Source: Symsagittifera roscoffensis (taxonomy: Eukaryota; Xenacoelomorpha; Acoela; Convolutidae). Taken from it: DNA of 60,000 nucleotides. The stretch covers positions 11,121,579-11,181,578 of the forward strand of contig NC_087065.1 of NCBI RefSeq assembly GCF_963678635.1. Reading direction: 5' to 3'. The position numbers and the translations under genes are program-made. This document shows positions 44,082 to 56,197 of the stretch, piece after piece; the stretch's first letter is position 1, and every line of letters starts with the position of its first letter. A model generated the notes under the pieces. That model worked only from the letters and a program-made list of their open reading frames with translations, was not told where the DNA came from and searched no databases.

Positions 44082-44339
44082 CGCGAGGGGCTTTGCGATT
44101 CACTCCCAATTCCCAGTAAATTTGGGAAGCGGTTCGCCTCGGGTGCCCTTGGCAGTGCACAGATTCTGGGTTACTTTACAAGAAAATGACCCCAGGCCAA
44201 CACACAGGAAGTGTAGGGGAAACTATGATACGCTCAGATGGGCGGATACAATTGTTGCAAACGTCCCAGGTGATAACAGAACAGCAAGGGGTAACATGGG
44301 CTAACTAACCGGTAGCCCCGCTGCAGCAAAGCAATCTGT

Positions 44340-45182
44340 AACTATTTAATAAGTTTAATTTAAGGAGTTTAATTTAAGGAGTTTAATTTACCTATTATTC
44401 TTCAACTATTCTATAAATTTACTGTATTGGAGTTTAAATATTACTGAACCTTAAATTTAACCAAAATCCGTAAAATTAACCAAAATTAAAAATATATATC
44501 CACAAAGTTGTTAATTTGATCACAAAATTTTGAGCATAAAAAAGCCCATTTAACTAAGAAATGGCTATTTTACTTACAAAAACGGGATAAAAAAGAGCAG
44601 TTGATTACATAACAAAGATAGACTTTATTCAGAAAACATACTTGATAAATAAACTAAAACTAAAAACTATAAAGTATGTTTTCTGAGTGAAGTCTTTCTT
44701 TGTTATGTATTCAACTGCTCTTTTTGGGGGATATTAGCACACCTTGACGATCTCGTCCTTTGGCGATGCTGATGAGTAAATAATTGGGATGTTTCTCAAA
44801 AATTATTTACACAAAACTGATCTATGTGAGCCACATGGTTGAAGCACTAGCAATTTCAAGATACAATTGTGTTCTCTGACATTTGATTGAAATATCATAA
44901 AATTGCGCAGCAACAAAGTCAAGCTAATTAATGAACATTATGACATTTACAGTTCATGCTTTGAGTCTCAAGCTAAATTTTGAAATCTGTGAAAAGGTGT
45001 CAACGAAATTCATCTAACAATTTTGCGCAACTGAACTCTAATAGCACATTTAGCAATCAATACATAAGTAACAACTATGAGCGCATAAAATTTTCTCTAT
45101 TGTTTTTAAGCTATAAAATTTGTACAAAATTAATTTTCAGAATTAGATAGATTTCTAATTACACTATGTTCGAGCTGAGAAT
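44340..45182. other. Spacer between LINE A and KIF16B
   Basis: AT-rich. It starts with three copies of a 17-bp unit (AAGTTTAATTTAAGGAG type) near 44348-44393, then the palindrome at 44590-44725. The rest shows no gene. Confidence 0.5.
44590..44725. repeat. Short palindromic hairpin element
   Basis: Arms of about 54 bases (AAAAAGAGCAGTTGATTACA left; its inverse at 44671-44725) pair with few mismatches around a 27-base loop. GGGATA occurs on both sides (44584-44589 and 44728-44733), a possible short target duplication. It is about 0.5 kb downstream of the kinesin stop, so it could also form in the kinesin 3' UTR. Confidence 0.65.
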
Positions 45183-48100
45183 TCACAAATCAACTGAAAA
45201 TTCACTTGCGCGTAAATTCGCTGACCCCGATGGTCCTTGCTGTGAGCCAATGAATGCAGGATCTAAGAAGGGTAGCAGCTGAATTAAGCAATCTTTCGAA
45301 ATTCCTGAACTCTGGTGACTTTTTTCTTTCTCTGAACTATCTGCAGCTTCTTCCGTTTGATCTACTCTGCAAATGCATAAATTGACCAGACATTGCAAAT
45401 ACTGTTGCAGCTGCAGTCTCCTTTCGGCCGCAACTTTCTCCAGTCGACTTCCGAACGCCTTCCTTGGAGGAAAATCGAGGAACCTCAGTTCAGGGTACTT
45501 GCTCTTCAGCGCCATGTGGACATCTCTAAGTGCGCTGAATCTATGGAAGACAGTCCAGGCCTCGTCACGTAGAGTAACGTCTATTTGATACTCGTGGAAG
45601 TAATTGTAATGCGATTTACGACGTCTGAATCTCGGCACAGAGACAGACACAAAAGTTGACTTGGCACCCCGCATTGTTTTCAGTGCCGACGGCATCATAC
45701 TGTGAATCGGCATTGAGGCCGCACTAAAAGAACTGTCACTTCGATCGTCGCGACTAGTCAACAGAATTCCCGAATCGTCACGACTCGCTCTTGAACCAGG
45801 CGGTGACAGAAACATCTCGTCACCTTTCGGACCCAATCTTGCACTTCGATATTGCTTCGACATTTCGATGTCATTTCTCAGCCAATGACTTGGTTTCCTT
45901 GGGAAAACTTCGTCGGTTATCCGAATATTCGGCGTGAAAGACCATTTCTTATAGGGTGACTTGGCACTCATTTCTGTCCGGGCTGGGCTTACGGGACATG
46001 AACTTGTTTTTCGGAACCTTTCTAATTTAACTTTTGTTTGCATGATTGCATCTTCTTTTGAATCCAATTGACGCTTAGCATGTGAACAGAAATTACCCAT
46101 TTTAGTCTCAAAGTCACGCATAGAGCTTCTTTCAACTTCGAAGTATTCTTTCAACTTGTCGCAATATGAACAAAGCCAGTTGCATTTATCCGATATTGAA
46201 CTTAGCTTGCGTTCTACTTCAGCTAATTTATTCTGACCGGCCAATATTGACTTCTGAAGGGCCACTTTTTTCTGCAAATTTCGGGAACTTTCTCGAACAA
46301 ATCCTTCCATTGTCTGTTGAACTTCCATTAAAATATGGTACCGATTCGAACTTGCCTGCTTAGCTTGAGCGTAGCCCTCGCAACTTTCTTCTGAGGGAAG
46401 ATCTAAAGTACTTTCGGTATAATCCAACGAGAACAGGCTTTCTTCGTCCGAAACACTCCTCGTTGATGCGTTCCGACTTCTCGTGAGCCGAGACAAACTC
46501 TCTAGTTCGTTCGTTTCCCTGTCAACTAAATCTTCGATTTCGATTCTTTCTAAAGTAAGTTTCTTTCTAGTTTTATTCAAACTACACAGTTCTTCTTCCA
46601 CTTCGGCGTATAGTTTCTGCTCTAAAAGTGCCATTTTTCTATTATCACACCTGATCAAATCTAACTGACACTCAATCTGACTTCGTATTGACTCGTTTTC
46701 CCCAACTATTTGCTTCACTCCTTTATCACATGAGTCCAGAAGCATTTGCTGTAAGCTGACGAGATTTTCACTAGCTGAACAGCAGGCGAATTCAGTTTGC
46801 TGTGAGAAATCTTCAAGCATCGGAAGCGATGGTTGCGGAGACGGAGGAGCCATCGAACCCCGACTCTCGGTTTCGAAACTTCTCGCAGGCATCGACAAAC
46901 AGCATCGACTATGTTCTGGCGAACCGTTAGATTGTCCGATACTACTCAAACTGAAATTGGAGCTGCAATCTACGTATAAGTTACTCAGCGGACGAGAGCT
47001 AGCTCCCGAGCTACATGACGACACACTTCTCGGCGGCGACATCAAAGATGCTCGACTGGATGAGCGGTGATGTTGCCGTAACATTTTAGTCGCAAGCTGC
47101 GATGGGAAATAGAAAGTGAAAGCTAGAGGAGTTCTTCCGGAAAGACTGATTTCATTGCCATGATTCACAAACTTATGGGACAGAACTGGCTCGTCGTTTA
47201 CAGCCACGAAAGCTGAATCGTGACGAATTATCGTTGCTGAGTCATCTTCGACGAACAAACTACAGTGAACATCGTTTACATCATCATCCTCGATTAGAAG
47301 ATCAACTTTACTTGCATCGGAACCAATTTTTGTTTCGCCTTCTTTGAGGAAGAACATGCCTGACATTTCGTTTCCCTCAGTGAATGAATTGCTATTAGAA
47401 GTTCGACATAAAAATGGGGGTCCAAACTCCCTCGTATTTATGTCGCCGTTTATCGATTCAGGAGAGAAGGGTCGCTCACTTAATGACTCGTGAGTCGTTA
47501 GCAGATCCCCGATAGTTCTTTCGTCTCGCATAAGCTGATCATGCATTACTTGACTATGTGAACAACATTCTGGACTTGAACTTGTCGACGTTGCGGTAGC
47601 TATGGAGACTCCTGTCATTTTCTGATTGTGCAGTGAAGCTTGTGCTAGAAGCCTTTTCAGACATTCGACCTCTTTTTTGAGATCTCCAACGACTTGAGAA
47701 TTTGTGTCTTGGTTGATAAGTGGCTTGTTCACAATTTTTCTAGCCCTGGAAGCGTACAGAAGAGTGTTTCTGGTTTCAGAGTAATTTGAGGCAGCGGTTG
47801 AAATCGTGGCAATCATGAATGTCTTCGAATTGCCTCCTAGACTATCTTTGAGTAAAAAGGTCAAATTTGAATTTCTATAGGGTATGTGAAACGCTTGTCG
47901 TTTTTGCGGGTCTAGTTTTGAGTACTCAACAAGCAGAGATATGGTTTTGCCTAAATTTGTCAAGCTTTGATTAATACTAATACCCTCTTTGAGTCTTTTA
48001 CTGGTGGCTCCTGTGTGTTTAACTCGCTCACTTCCCGCTAGATCAATCAAGTGAAGTTTGCTCACAACTTCAGAAAAACCACTTCCATTCTGATTAGGCT

Positions 48101-48788
48101 GTCTTTTCACAACTTTGAGAATGATTATTGCATGTGAGCGACTGCTGTGCTCGTTGATGTTAGTTGAAGCAATCGCTCTTACTTTGTTGCCTTGTAGCAA
48201 GTAGTCCTTCACTTCGTCATAACATGATAAGTTGTGCATGGTTAGACCCTGGACGAAAACTCCTTCTACTGGATGTTCTCTTACTTTCAGAGATGGCAGT
48301 TGATAAGAAACATTACAACTCGAAGGTCGCCAGCCAAGCAAGTCGTGAACTTTTTCATTATAAATTTCCAGGTATCCCATTTTGATTGAACACTGACACT
48401 GACTTTCAGAACCAATTTTACTGATTAACGCGTTTAGAATTCTGGGTGTTAGACCTTGCGCTTTTTCAGTTCCAAACATCGTGTATGTTTTTCCACTCGC
48501 CGTTTGTCCGTATGCAAAAACACAACAGTTGAAACCATCGTCTACAGCGTATACAGCCTGTTCGCCAATATCTCTGAAGATATTCTCCTGAGTATTGTTA
48601 GCTTTAGAGTAGCATCGATCGAACGTGAACTCCTCGTTTCTTTCACTGCTACTGCTGTTGAAGTTCGAATCTTTCAGAGACATCTTGGACAGTCTGACGT
48701 TGCTTCCGTTGACTGACACCACGGCATCCTGGACCAGGGAGTTCGTAGGGCGCAGTCTAACAGACACGGAGATATTAGACGCAGTCAT
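45183..48788 (-). CDS. KIF16B: KIF16B-type kinesin-3 with PX domain (single exon)
   Basis: The 1,201-residue product has an N-terminal kinesin motor at about 5-355: P-loop GQTASGKT at 94-101, switch I NEHSSRSH at 212-219, switch II DLAGSER at 249-255. An FHA domain follows at about 478-562, then coiled coil at about 690-950. A PX domain closes it at about 1041-1140, with VFHRFSALRDVH and RRLQLQQYL blocks. Motor-FHA-coiled coil-PX is the order of KIF16B/Klp98A, which carries PI3P-containing early endosomes toward microtubule plus ends. The P-loop has Ala where most kinesins have Gly (GQTGSGKT). A coding region this long without introns is unusual for an animal. The start is the first ATG of the frame; an ATTTCAG site lies 73 bases upstream. 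Confidence 0.93.
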   Translation of the reverse strand: MTASNISVSVRLRPTNSLVQDAVVSVNGSNVRLSKMSLKDSNFNSSSSERNEEFTFDRCYSKANNTQENIFRDIGEQAVYAVDDGFNCCVFAYGQTASGKTYTMFGTEKAQGLTPRILNALISKIGSESQCQCSIKMGYLEIYNEKVHDLLGWRPSSCNVSYQLPSLKVREHPVEGVFVQGLTMHNLSCYDEVKDYLLQGNKVRAIASTNINEHSSRSHAIIILKVVKRQPNQNGSGFSEVVSKLHLIDLAGSERVKHTGATSKRLKEGISINQSLTNLGKTISLLVEYSKLDPQKRQAFHIPYRNSNLTFLLKDSLGGNSKTFMIATISTAASNYSETRNTLLYASRARKIVNKPLINQDTNSQVVGDLKKEVECLKRLLAQASLHNQKMTGVSIATATSTSSSPECCSHSQVMHDQLMRDERTIGDLLTTHESLSERPFSPESINGDINTREFGPPFLCRTSNSNSFTEGNEMSGMFFLKEGETKIGSDASKVDLLIEDDDVNDVHCSLFVEDDSATIIRHDSAFVAVNDEPVLSHKFVNHGNEISLSGRTPLAFTFYFPSQLATKMLRQHHRSSSRASLMSPPRSVSSCSSGASSRPLSNLYVDCSSNFSLSSIGQSNGSPEHSRCCLSMPARSFETESRGSMAPPSPQPSLPMLEDFSQQTEFACCSASENLVSLQQMLLDSCDKGVKQIVGENESIRSQIECQLDLIRCDNRKMALLEQKLYAEVEEELCSLNKTRKKLTLERIEIEDLVDRETNELESLSRLTRSRNASTRSVSDEESLFSLDYTESTLDLPSEESCEGYAQAKQASSNRYHILMEVQQTMEGFVRESSRNLQKKVALQKSILAGQNKLAEVERKLSSISDKCNWLCSYCDKLKEYFEVERSSMRDFETKMGNFCSHAKRQLDSKEDAIMQTKVKLERFRKTSSCPVSPARTEMSAKSPYKKWSFTPNIRITDEVFPRKPSHWLRNDIEMSKQYRSARLGPKGDEMFLSPPGSRASRDDSGILLTSRDDRSDSSFSAASMPIHSMMPSALKTMRGAKSTFVSVSVPRFRRRKSHYNYFHEYQIDVTLRDEAWTVFHRFSALRDVHMALKSKYPELRFLDFPPRKAFGSRLEKVAAERRLQLQQYLQCLVNLCICRVDQTEEAADSSEKEKSHQSSGISKDCLIQLLPFLDPAFIGSQQGPSGSANLRASEFSVDL

Positions 48789-48861
48789 ATATTATATAAT
48801 ATTTAACTATATTAGCTCATTTTAGATGCAGCTGGAATTAAGCACCATAACCCATTATTAC

Positions 48862-50990
48862 CTGAAATAGTTTCATCAAAGCAACGTTTTATGAAAAGCA
48901 AGAGTACACAACTAATAAAAACTACAAAATCTCTCTTTCTACAAAAGATTCACTGTCTGTGAAATAACTTTAATCCTAAATAAGGCTATTAAACATTCTC
49001 TAAACATATTTATAACAAAAACAAGAAAAAACCTTATTTAGCCAGGGGACTGAAAACGTTAATGTTCCATAAGAATCAGGTAATAATAGCTAAGATTTTT
49101 GAAAAATTGTCAGAAGAATTAGAGCTTCTGTAATTTTCAGTAGAGCTTCAGAACTACCACAGCCCGACCATTTTTGGCTGCAATATGGTACCACGTGAAA
49201 GCTCTGGGCAAAAAAAAACGGCCTTGAGAAGCAAAAAAAAAGAGTTTCGCTCAACAAAATAACTGTCCGGAATGTGGGGAAAATGCAAGAAAATTTTTGG
49301 CTCTTTTTGGCATGGTATTAACCCGAATTCATATGCCTTTTTTTGTCCAATAGCACAAAATTTCTATTAAAAAACAATATGATTTATTTCAATGCTATAC
49401 ATGCACGGTGGTATCTATACATGGACGGTGGTAACCAAAATCTTGAAACAAGGTGCTATTAGGCCGTAACAATTTCGCAGGGTAAAACAATGAACGCCAT
49501 TTAATTACGATTGTTAGCAATCTTTGAACTAAGAAATCGAGATTTCTCAATGCCATTTCTATATACCCTTTGAGTTGATTCACACTTAGGTAGCGCAAAA
49601 AAAACAAGAATAGGCAACTTAAAAACTGCTAAATTCGCAAAAAAAAAAAACAATTTTACTACTGGGAAAGAACTAACCCACAGCCTCGTGGGACTAAAAC
49701 CATATCTATACCCAGGAGTACTGAAGGCCCAAAAACTTGCAAATTGATCTCCGATTTGAACAACTGTCCACCAAGTAGTCCCAAATCAAATAATTCAACA
49801 AATTCCGCTCCGGAGTAATGAACAAACCACACGCATAAAACCAAAAAGCTCGGAACGACGACGACTTGGCTGCAATAACAACTGGCGAGCAATACTATAT
49901 CAATACTAACGCACGATTGATCAATATGAAACTTGCTTACAGTACAAGAAACATCCATGATGTGGCACCTAAGTCGACAACACTTGAAAAGAAAAACCAA
50001 AGTCCGACAATTCAACTTTTACCCTATTTTTTTTCCCAATCCTATACACATTGAAAAAAAAGGTTCGGCTGGGACTCCAATAGCTGACTTTAGGGCGCAG
50101 AGCCGACCCCGTTACCTCCAAGCCAACTTTAAAATGTTATAAATTTATTTCAAAAATAGCCGAGGTATCTAAGCACACCAAACCTAGCAAACAGTAGCGA
50201 AAAAAAAACGACAATAGTAGCTCTGCAAACCTCCAGAAAAATTCAAAAACTTCTTTTGAAGAAATAGTAACTTCAATCAACAACGTTATCCTCCGACCAC
50301 GCACAAAAACATTGATACAGAAACGATAATGCAGTGTCGCAATCAAGCGACAAATAGGGAAAGAGGAGCTTAAAATAAAAAAAGAAACAAAACATAAAAC
50401 AAAATTGTGTACAAAAGGAACTATTCAAAAATCTCGCAGAACACGATGATTTACAAAACTCTAAAATGGCGAATTGACATTAAACAGTTGAATGAAACAA
50501 ATAGCTTTCTTCAGTTCTTTTGTTGATTGTAAAAAGCGCCAATTGAGTTAACTACAAAAAAGCTAGAAGGAAACTTTTGTTGCTGTAGAAAACAAGTTAT
50601 CCTCTGATCAAGTTGTTCATATTAGTCTGGAAGTCCAAAAATAATCAGACTTGTTTTTTCTTGATTCTGGGACAAAATTTTTGAAATCTGAATCACAACA
50701 GAAACGGCTTTATTATGATGACACACAAGAACACCTTCGAGTTTGATTTATATAATAACCTACCCTACTCCAGTTCGTGAAATGGTCGGATCAACACGTC
50801 AGGATGCGACTACTCGGCTTATGTTCAACAGTTATAGTCTACGCTCAAGCTGCTCAAATCGGTCAGAGAAAAAAAGTGACCGACAATTTTCAGTCTCTCT
50901 TACAAAAAATAAGAACAAGTGACTGTTCAGAACATTTTATTATCACATTTGCAGATATAGCACTAGCATGTTCAACAACAGCTGTTTTCT
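48862..50990. other. Gene-free DNA upstream of KIF16B
   Basis: It should contain the kinesin promoter or 5' UTR intron, but no distinct promoter motif was found. A degenerate tRNA-like repeat lies at 49.93-50.13 kb. The small frames lack recognisable domains. Confidence 0.45.
49930..50130 (+). repeat. Degenerate tRNA-like repeat tail
   Basis: Matches the tail of the copy at 30.8-31.0 kb (ATCCTATACACATTGAAAAA, then GGTTCGGCTGGGACTCC). The minus strand carries an A-box-like block TGGCTTGGAGGTAACG at about 50110-50125. Confidence 0.5.
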
Positions 50991-50994
50991 TTAG

Positions 50995-51850
50995 TTACAG
51001 TTTAGCTTTTTTTTGGAGCTCTTCGACCAGCTTTTGAGTTTTGAGCTTTTTCCAACTCATTGTCGGTTTCAGTGATTTTCTTGAGCGCACCAGGCGCGTG
51101 CCTTTTGAACACTCACAGTTGTTCACGAGCACCGGCTGCAATCTCACCTTCTTCACGTAACTCTCCGCAGCTTTCGCCAAGAGCGACGACAACTCAGCTG
51201 AAATCTCGATAAATAATAACTTCAAAATTTGAACTGAAGCTTCTTGCCAGTCTAAAACCATTGAAAGTTTCTGGCGAGAAATGACTCTGTTGCAGACTCT
51301 CAGCAGTCTTCATTTCGCTGAGCCCCGCTTCAACTTGCATGTTCTGTGGAATCAAGAGCTGCGGTGACTCGCGAAGCAAATACACCTCAGAAAGCGATTC
51401 CACTTAGTTTTGCTCGAATAGTTTAATAAGTGAAAAAGACCATAACACAACCACTAATGTGGCAACTTCGTCTTTCATCATGACATTATCTAAATGAAAA
51501 CTCGAAGTTAACGTTTCAAGGTTGGAATAAAATGTTCCGCTGTTGCTCAATAATTCCACTTTATAGTGTAACTCCTTTGTAGACAAGCAGTGACAAACAT
51601 GATAAGTTCAATCGTGATAAGCAATCCAGATTTCTCCACGCATTTTACCGTTGTAAGAAGACTCGTCTAAGTGTATGGCAAACCGCTAGCCCCAAAGCTT
51701 TTTGGTGATCTCGGATTTTATGAATAGAACAATGCCATGCACAAGCATATACGTTGCTTCTTTGGTAGGCCCACAAGCCAGCTTTGTGTAACTGGATTCG
51801 CGAAATATTTTTGCGAACAGATCCCTCTGACGACTGAAACACTCGCTCGT
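50995..51850 (-). pseudogene. Coding-like but disrupted region, unidentified
   Basis: GC is higher than in neighbouring DNA and several minus-strand frames chain together. A frame from about 51842 to 51645 ends at a stop. One from about 51586 to 51194 has a single internal TAA (at about 51404). A third overlaps at 51261-50995 with a basic, helical C-terminus (SWKKLKTQKLVEELQKKAKL). No family was recognised. It could be a decayed transposase or host pseudogene, or exons of a gene whose splice sites I could not place. Confidence 0.3.
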
Positions 51851-53750
51851 CCGGAATGGAGAACCATTTTAAAATAACTACAGCACGTGCAGAGTTACAG
51901 CTTTATTTGCAATAGCGTTGTCAACCTGGGCGTTTACCAGCTGCTTTATTGTCGGATGATCCTTTTAAGCTTGTTCGTTTTTGACCTGCAGTGGTCTTTT
52001 TGATGATCGACTAAAGATTGCCTTCCTTTTGCTACCGACAACACTCAAAAACAAGCGGCGTCGGCACCAATACTACTCGTTCTTAACGGTAAGCACCCAA
52101 GTGAACTCTTCTTGAAGTTTCTGATTGAACGTGCAATGTCCCATGAGCTTATCTGGAAAAATTCTCGATAATTGCTAGGATTCCCTTGATACGACTAAAA
52201 GTTTCAACAAAAAGTGACCTAGAAATAATAAGTGGCCAATAAGTCACCAGGTCACTTAAAGTGACCAGTTTGAGCAGCCTGTCTACGCTAATCACCACAT
52301 AACAGTGTAAAAAAATCAATTTCACACATAACGGGAAGCAAGATTCGAATTAGGAAAAAATGCCACTTTCCTGATTCGAACTTGGGACCTCGAGATCTGG
52401 AGTCTAACAAACAAAGCAGAGAAAAAAGGCTAAGAAATTTCCAATCCGACAGATTGTGCTAATAGCATTTTTATATGCTCTTTAGGTTGGTAAAAAAAGT
52501 TATTCGTACCAGAACACTACGCTCTTTAGCCCCTGAGTGTAAAAACTAAAAGAATAAAATGGTTGTCTGTAGGCAGATCTTCTAAACTTCCTACATGATC
52601 GCGAGTGTGGCATCTCTTCAGGGAATAACGACGAGCTTACGCATTGAATCCATGAGTAGGCAAAAAAACTGTGCTCAGTCTAGCAAAATGTACCGAAAAA
52701 ACTGCAGGCTGAGAACATCTTTCCATTTCAGCTCAGGGCGCCGTTCATCAAAAAGTATAAACAAACCTCAAAATTGTTTATTTTTAATCAATAAAGTGTT
52801 TTTGTTTGCTGAAAAAAATCTCTCCGTATATCACAATGCTCGCAGGTGTGAAAAAAAAACAGACAGACAGCTACATATCAGAGGAAAAAAGTGAAAAAAA
52901 AAACAATTATATGGATGAGTCGGGTCGGAGGTCAGAAAAAATGAGTAGTCAAAAAATATTCGAGCGGGAGAGAACCAAGTAACAGGTTTCATAGTCTTGC
53001 ATACATTAGGGTCATTGTTCCTACCAGTCGACTAATGAAAAAAAACTATGGTTAGGGTCTGCTTATTAAAATTATCTTCCAGCAAATTTTGATCACCTTA
53101 AAGAATGCTCGCACTGCGGTCAAGTTGATACCAAAATGAAGCCCTAATAGTCGTGATTCCGATTCCTTCATTGCCGAGAAAATGTCAATGAACCCGAGTA
53201 AAACAGAAAATAATTGACTCTCCTTGAACATTCAAAGAAAAATATATTAAAAGAAAGCTCTCTTAGTTTCAAAAAAGAATACAATCAACACTTCATTCAT
53301 AAAGCTAGCCTAGCCTACTTAAAAAAAACTTGATCAATATTATTTTTTATTCCGCTGAGAAATCTAAAATTTTAAATCTTCTTTCCAAATTAGAAGTCAT
53401 TCGCGTATTTTTTTTTGCGCCATTTCCGCTTTTGGAGAGCATAATGTGCCTTCTTTTAGCAAAAGAGTTTGAAATGAACTCAAAAAGTGCATATATACCT
53501 AAGTTCATTCATAAATGCATTAATATGTATGATGCACTTCTGTAGTTATGAAAGCATTTTAAGACTTTTCCAGACGAAAAAAAAATAGCAAAAAATCATC
53601 GATATAAGTGAAAATCACTTCGTTCTATTCGTCAGGAAAACTTGTCCGAACCTTTTTGATTTCCAGATAAGATGAGACACAATTTACAGAGAGAAGAGAG
53701 GCTGAGCTATCAAATTTTGCAGGAAAATTAGACAAAAATTGTAAAATTTT
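51851..53750. other. Gene-free, repeat-derived DNA
   Basis: Contains a tRNA-like fragment near 52.37-52.44 kb. Its minus strand shows GTTAGACTCCAGATCTCGAGG followed by GTTCGAATC, similar to the anticodon and T arms of tRNA-Trp(CCA), but without pairing acceptor stems. Other parts match the dispersed repeat family (CCGCTGAGAAATCT near 53.35 kb). No gene is supported. Confidence 0.45.
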
Positions 53751-54014
53751 AATTTTTCATTTTTTTTTTGAATTTCTTGCCTTTCTTGCCAACTCAAGTA
53801 GGCGCACATCTCTATCAAACTTTGTCTTCACTAACAACTTTGACATCATCTGTTTAAGCGAAACATGGCTCACAATTAACATCAGCGACTCCGAACTATT
53901 CCTCCCTGGCTTCAATATCTTTCGTTCTGACAGAAACAACAAACAAAATGAAAAATCAGCACACGGTGGGGTCCTTATTGCAACAAAGTCTACACTAAAA
54001 TGCTATGAAATCTC

Positions 54015-54231
54015 GGCTCTTTTCAACTATCCCCCCACCTTTCAAAATATCGATTTTTATGTTTGTTTTACGTGTTATTACGGCTAAATGCGTGACGTTA
54101 CGCTGTAAAGTATGAAGAACAAATCTGTTCATAATTGTCAATTTGTTCACCATGCCAATTTTCATTGCATTATGACAACGTTAAATAAGGTTTTCAAAAA
54201 TGAATTTGAAGGGGGGAACTGGAAAAGAGCC
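54015..54231. mobile_element. hAT-type MITE inserted in LINE B endonuclease
   Basis: A 217-bp element with ends GGCTCTTTTCAACTATCCCC and, inverted, GGCTCTTTTCCAGTTCCCCC. It is flanked by identical 8-bp duplications GAAATCTC at 54007-54014 and 54232-54239. Removing one duplication and the element restores the endonuclease reading frame across the site (CYEIS / ISLPDQ), which confirms the insertion. The ATG at about 54112 that opens the long downstream frame belongs to the MITE, not to the LINE. Confidence 0.88.
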
Positions 54232-55561
54232 GAAATCTCTCTTCCTGACCAATTTCAAGGTTATTGCACCGCTATAATCTGGGAATCTTCCGAAGGCACA
54301 TTACTAATTGCCACATGCTATTTCCCCCCTCCTAACAGCAAATATTATCTGGAGCCCTTCCGCATTTGTCAGCTAATGGACTTCTTGTCGAACTGCAATG
54401 CAATTCATCGTATAATAAACGGAGACTTTAATCTTTCTTCAATTGACTGGTCCATTCAAACCTCAGAACCGCTCCATCAATGTATACTTGACAAAATAGA
54501 TAAACTAAGCTTAACTCAAACTGTTCATTTCAAAACAACAAACGCTAATATACTTGACTTAGTCCTTGTTAGCAACCAAGTTGAAATAATCGACACCCTA
54601 CCACTCGACGTATTTACTGCACCAAAATCTGATCACAAACCTATTAACTCAATAATCCGCATAAAGGAACTCGAGAAAAACTCCACATTTAGTAAAACCA
54701 GTTTCTATAGCTATTGCAAAGCTGACTTCAACGGTTTAAACGAGGCTTTTTCAATCAACACCTTCTCACCTTACTGCTGGTCAAATGTTACAAAAATAGT
54801 CGAACTTTGGTACGAATGGATTCATAGCTTTCTGCCAAAATTCATCCCGCGTAGAACTCAACATAGACAAAATCTTCCTCCCTGGATAACTCCTGAGACG
54901 TCAAATTCAATGAAACGTCTGTCAACATTACGCAAACAAAAAGGTTCACAATGTGCCTCGGTGATTGCAATGAATGAAAAGGTACAAACCGCCGTAGAGA
55001 ATAACAGAAGCGAATACGAACAACATCTGTCTAACTCGCGTGATACTAAAGCCCTGTTTAAATACTATAGAAAGTTCCGTAACTCAGAACTACCTTCCGT
55101 CATGAAACTTGATAATTCAGTTGCGAAAACCTTGCCAGAACAAGCTAATCTATTCGCCAAGTTTTTTAACTCAGCATTTATAATCTCTTCTCAACCATCC
55201 TGTCTTGAAAAACAAGAGCACTCAGTTAAACAAATAATTCATAATATAGAACCAGAAAGGAATCTGATTGCCAAACTGTGTAATGATCTAGATCTAAGTT
55301 AGTCGAGAGGTCCCGATCTACTACCTCCTGTTTTATTTAAGCGTTGTAGTGAATCTTTAACGCCCTCTCTCTACCATATCATATATAAAGCACTCCAGAC
55401 CTGTCCCTGATCAATGAAAACACTCTATTGTCAGCCCAATATTCAAAAAGAAAGGAAGCAAGGCATCGATAAGTAACTACAGACCAATATCACTACTTAA
55501 TATTGCCAGCAAAATCTTCGAAAAAGTTCTTTTCATCGATCTATATAAACATCTAGAACCT

Positions 55562-56197
55562 ATGTTGCAAAACAATCAATTCGGATTTCGCACGAAAAGG
55601 TCAGTGATCATCCAAATGCTGCTCTATCTTGATACCATATATTCAGCTATAAGCAAAAATGAAGAAGTAGATGTAGTATATACCGATTTCCAGAAAGCTT
55701 TTGACAAAGTAGATCACGGTATTCTGATTGATAAGCTCTACTCGCTGGGAATCAGAGGCAAAACTTTAAAACTAATTTATAACTACCTGACAAATAGAAC
55801 ACAATGTGTCAAAATCAAAGACTGTCTGTCCCAATCATTCTATGTCACAAGCGGTGTTCCTCAAGGATCAATCCTCGGGCCATTGTTTTTTCTTGTCATG
55901 ATTAACGACCTACCAAGTGTATGTAAACATTCCACCAGCTTTCTATACGCAGACGACGCAAAGTTCTTACGAATTGGTACACTTAACGCAGATTTTCAGA
56001 AAGACCTATATAACATCTTCACGTGGACTCAACAAAACCAGATTGCGTTCAATGCGTCAAAATTCACTCACCTACCGGTTAAACGTGCCACAAGTAGCGA
56101 CTTTTACTTCGACTCAAATTTAATTGAGAAAGTCTCAGAGGAAAAAGACCTAGGAATAATTGTAAAATCGGATCTAGGCTGGACATCGCATATTTAA
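55562..56197 (+). pseudogene. LINE B reverse transcriptase domain
   Basis: RT blocks are all visible in one frame: QFGFRTKRSV, YTDFQKAFDKVDHGILIDKL, YVTSGVPQGSILGPLFFLVM and FLYADDAKFL, with both catalytic aspartates of the YADD box. The frame ends at a stop that cuts off the thumb, which continues from 56231 to 56734. Confidence 0.85.

Noticed and set aside
52370-52440. tRNA-Trp(CCA) gene
   Set aside because: Anticodon and T arms look tRNA-like, but the D arm and acceptor stem are decayed; treated as tRNA-derived repeat.
54112-54231. Host gene start at the ATG near 54112
   Set aside because: The ATG and first codons lie in a MITE inserted in LINE B; downstream codons are LINE endonuclease.
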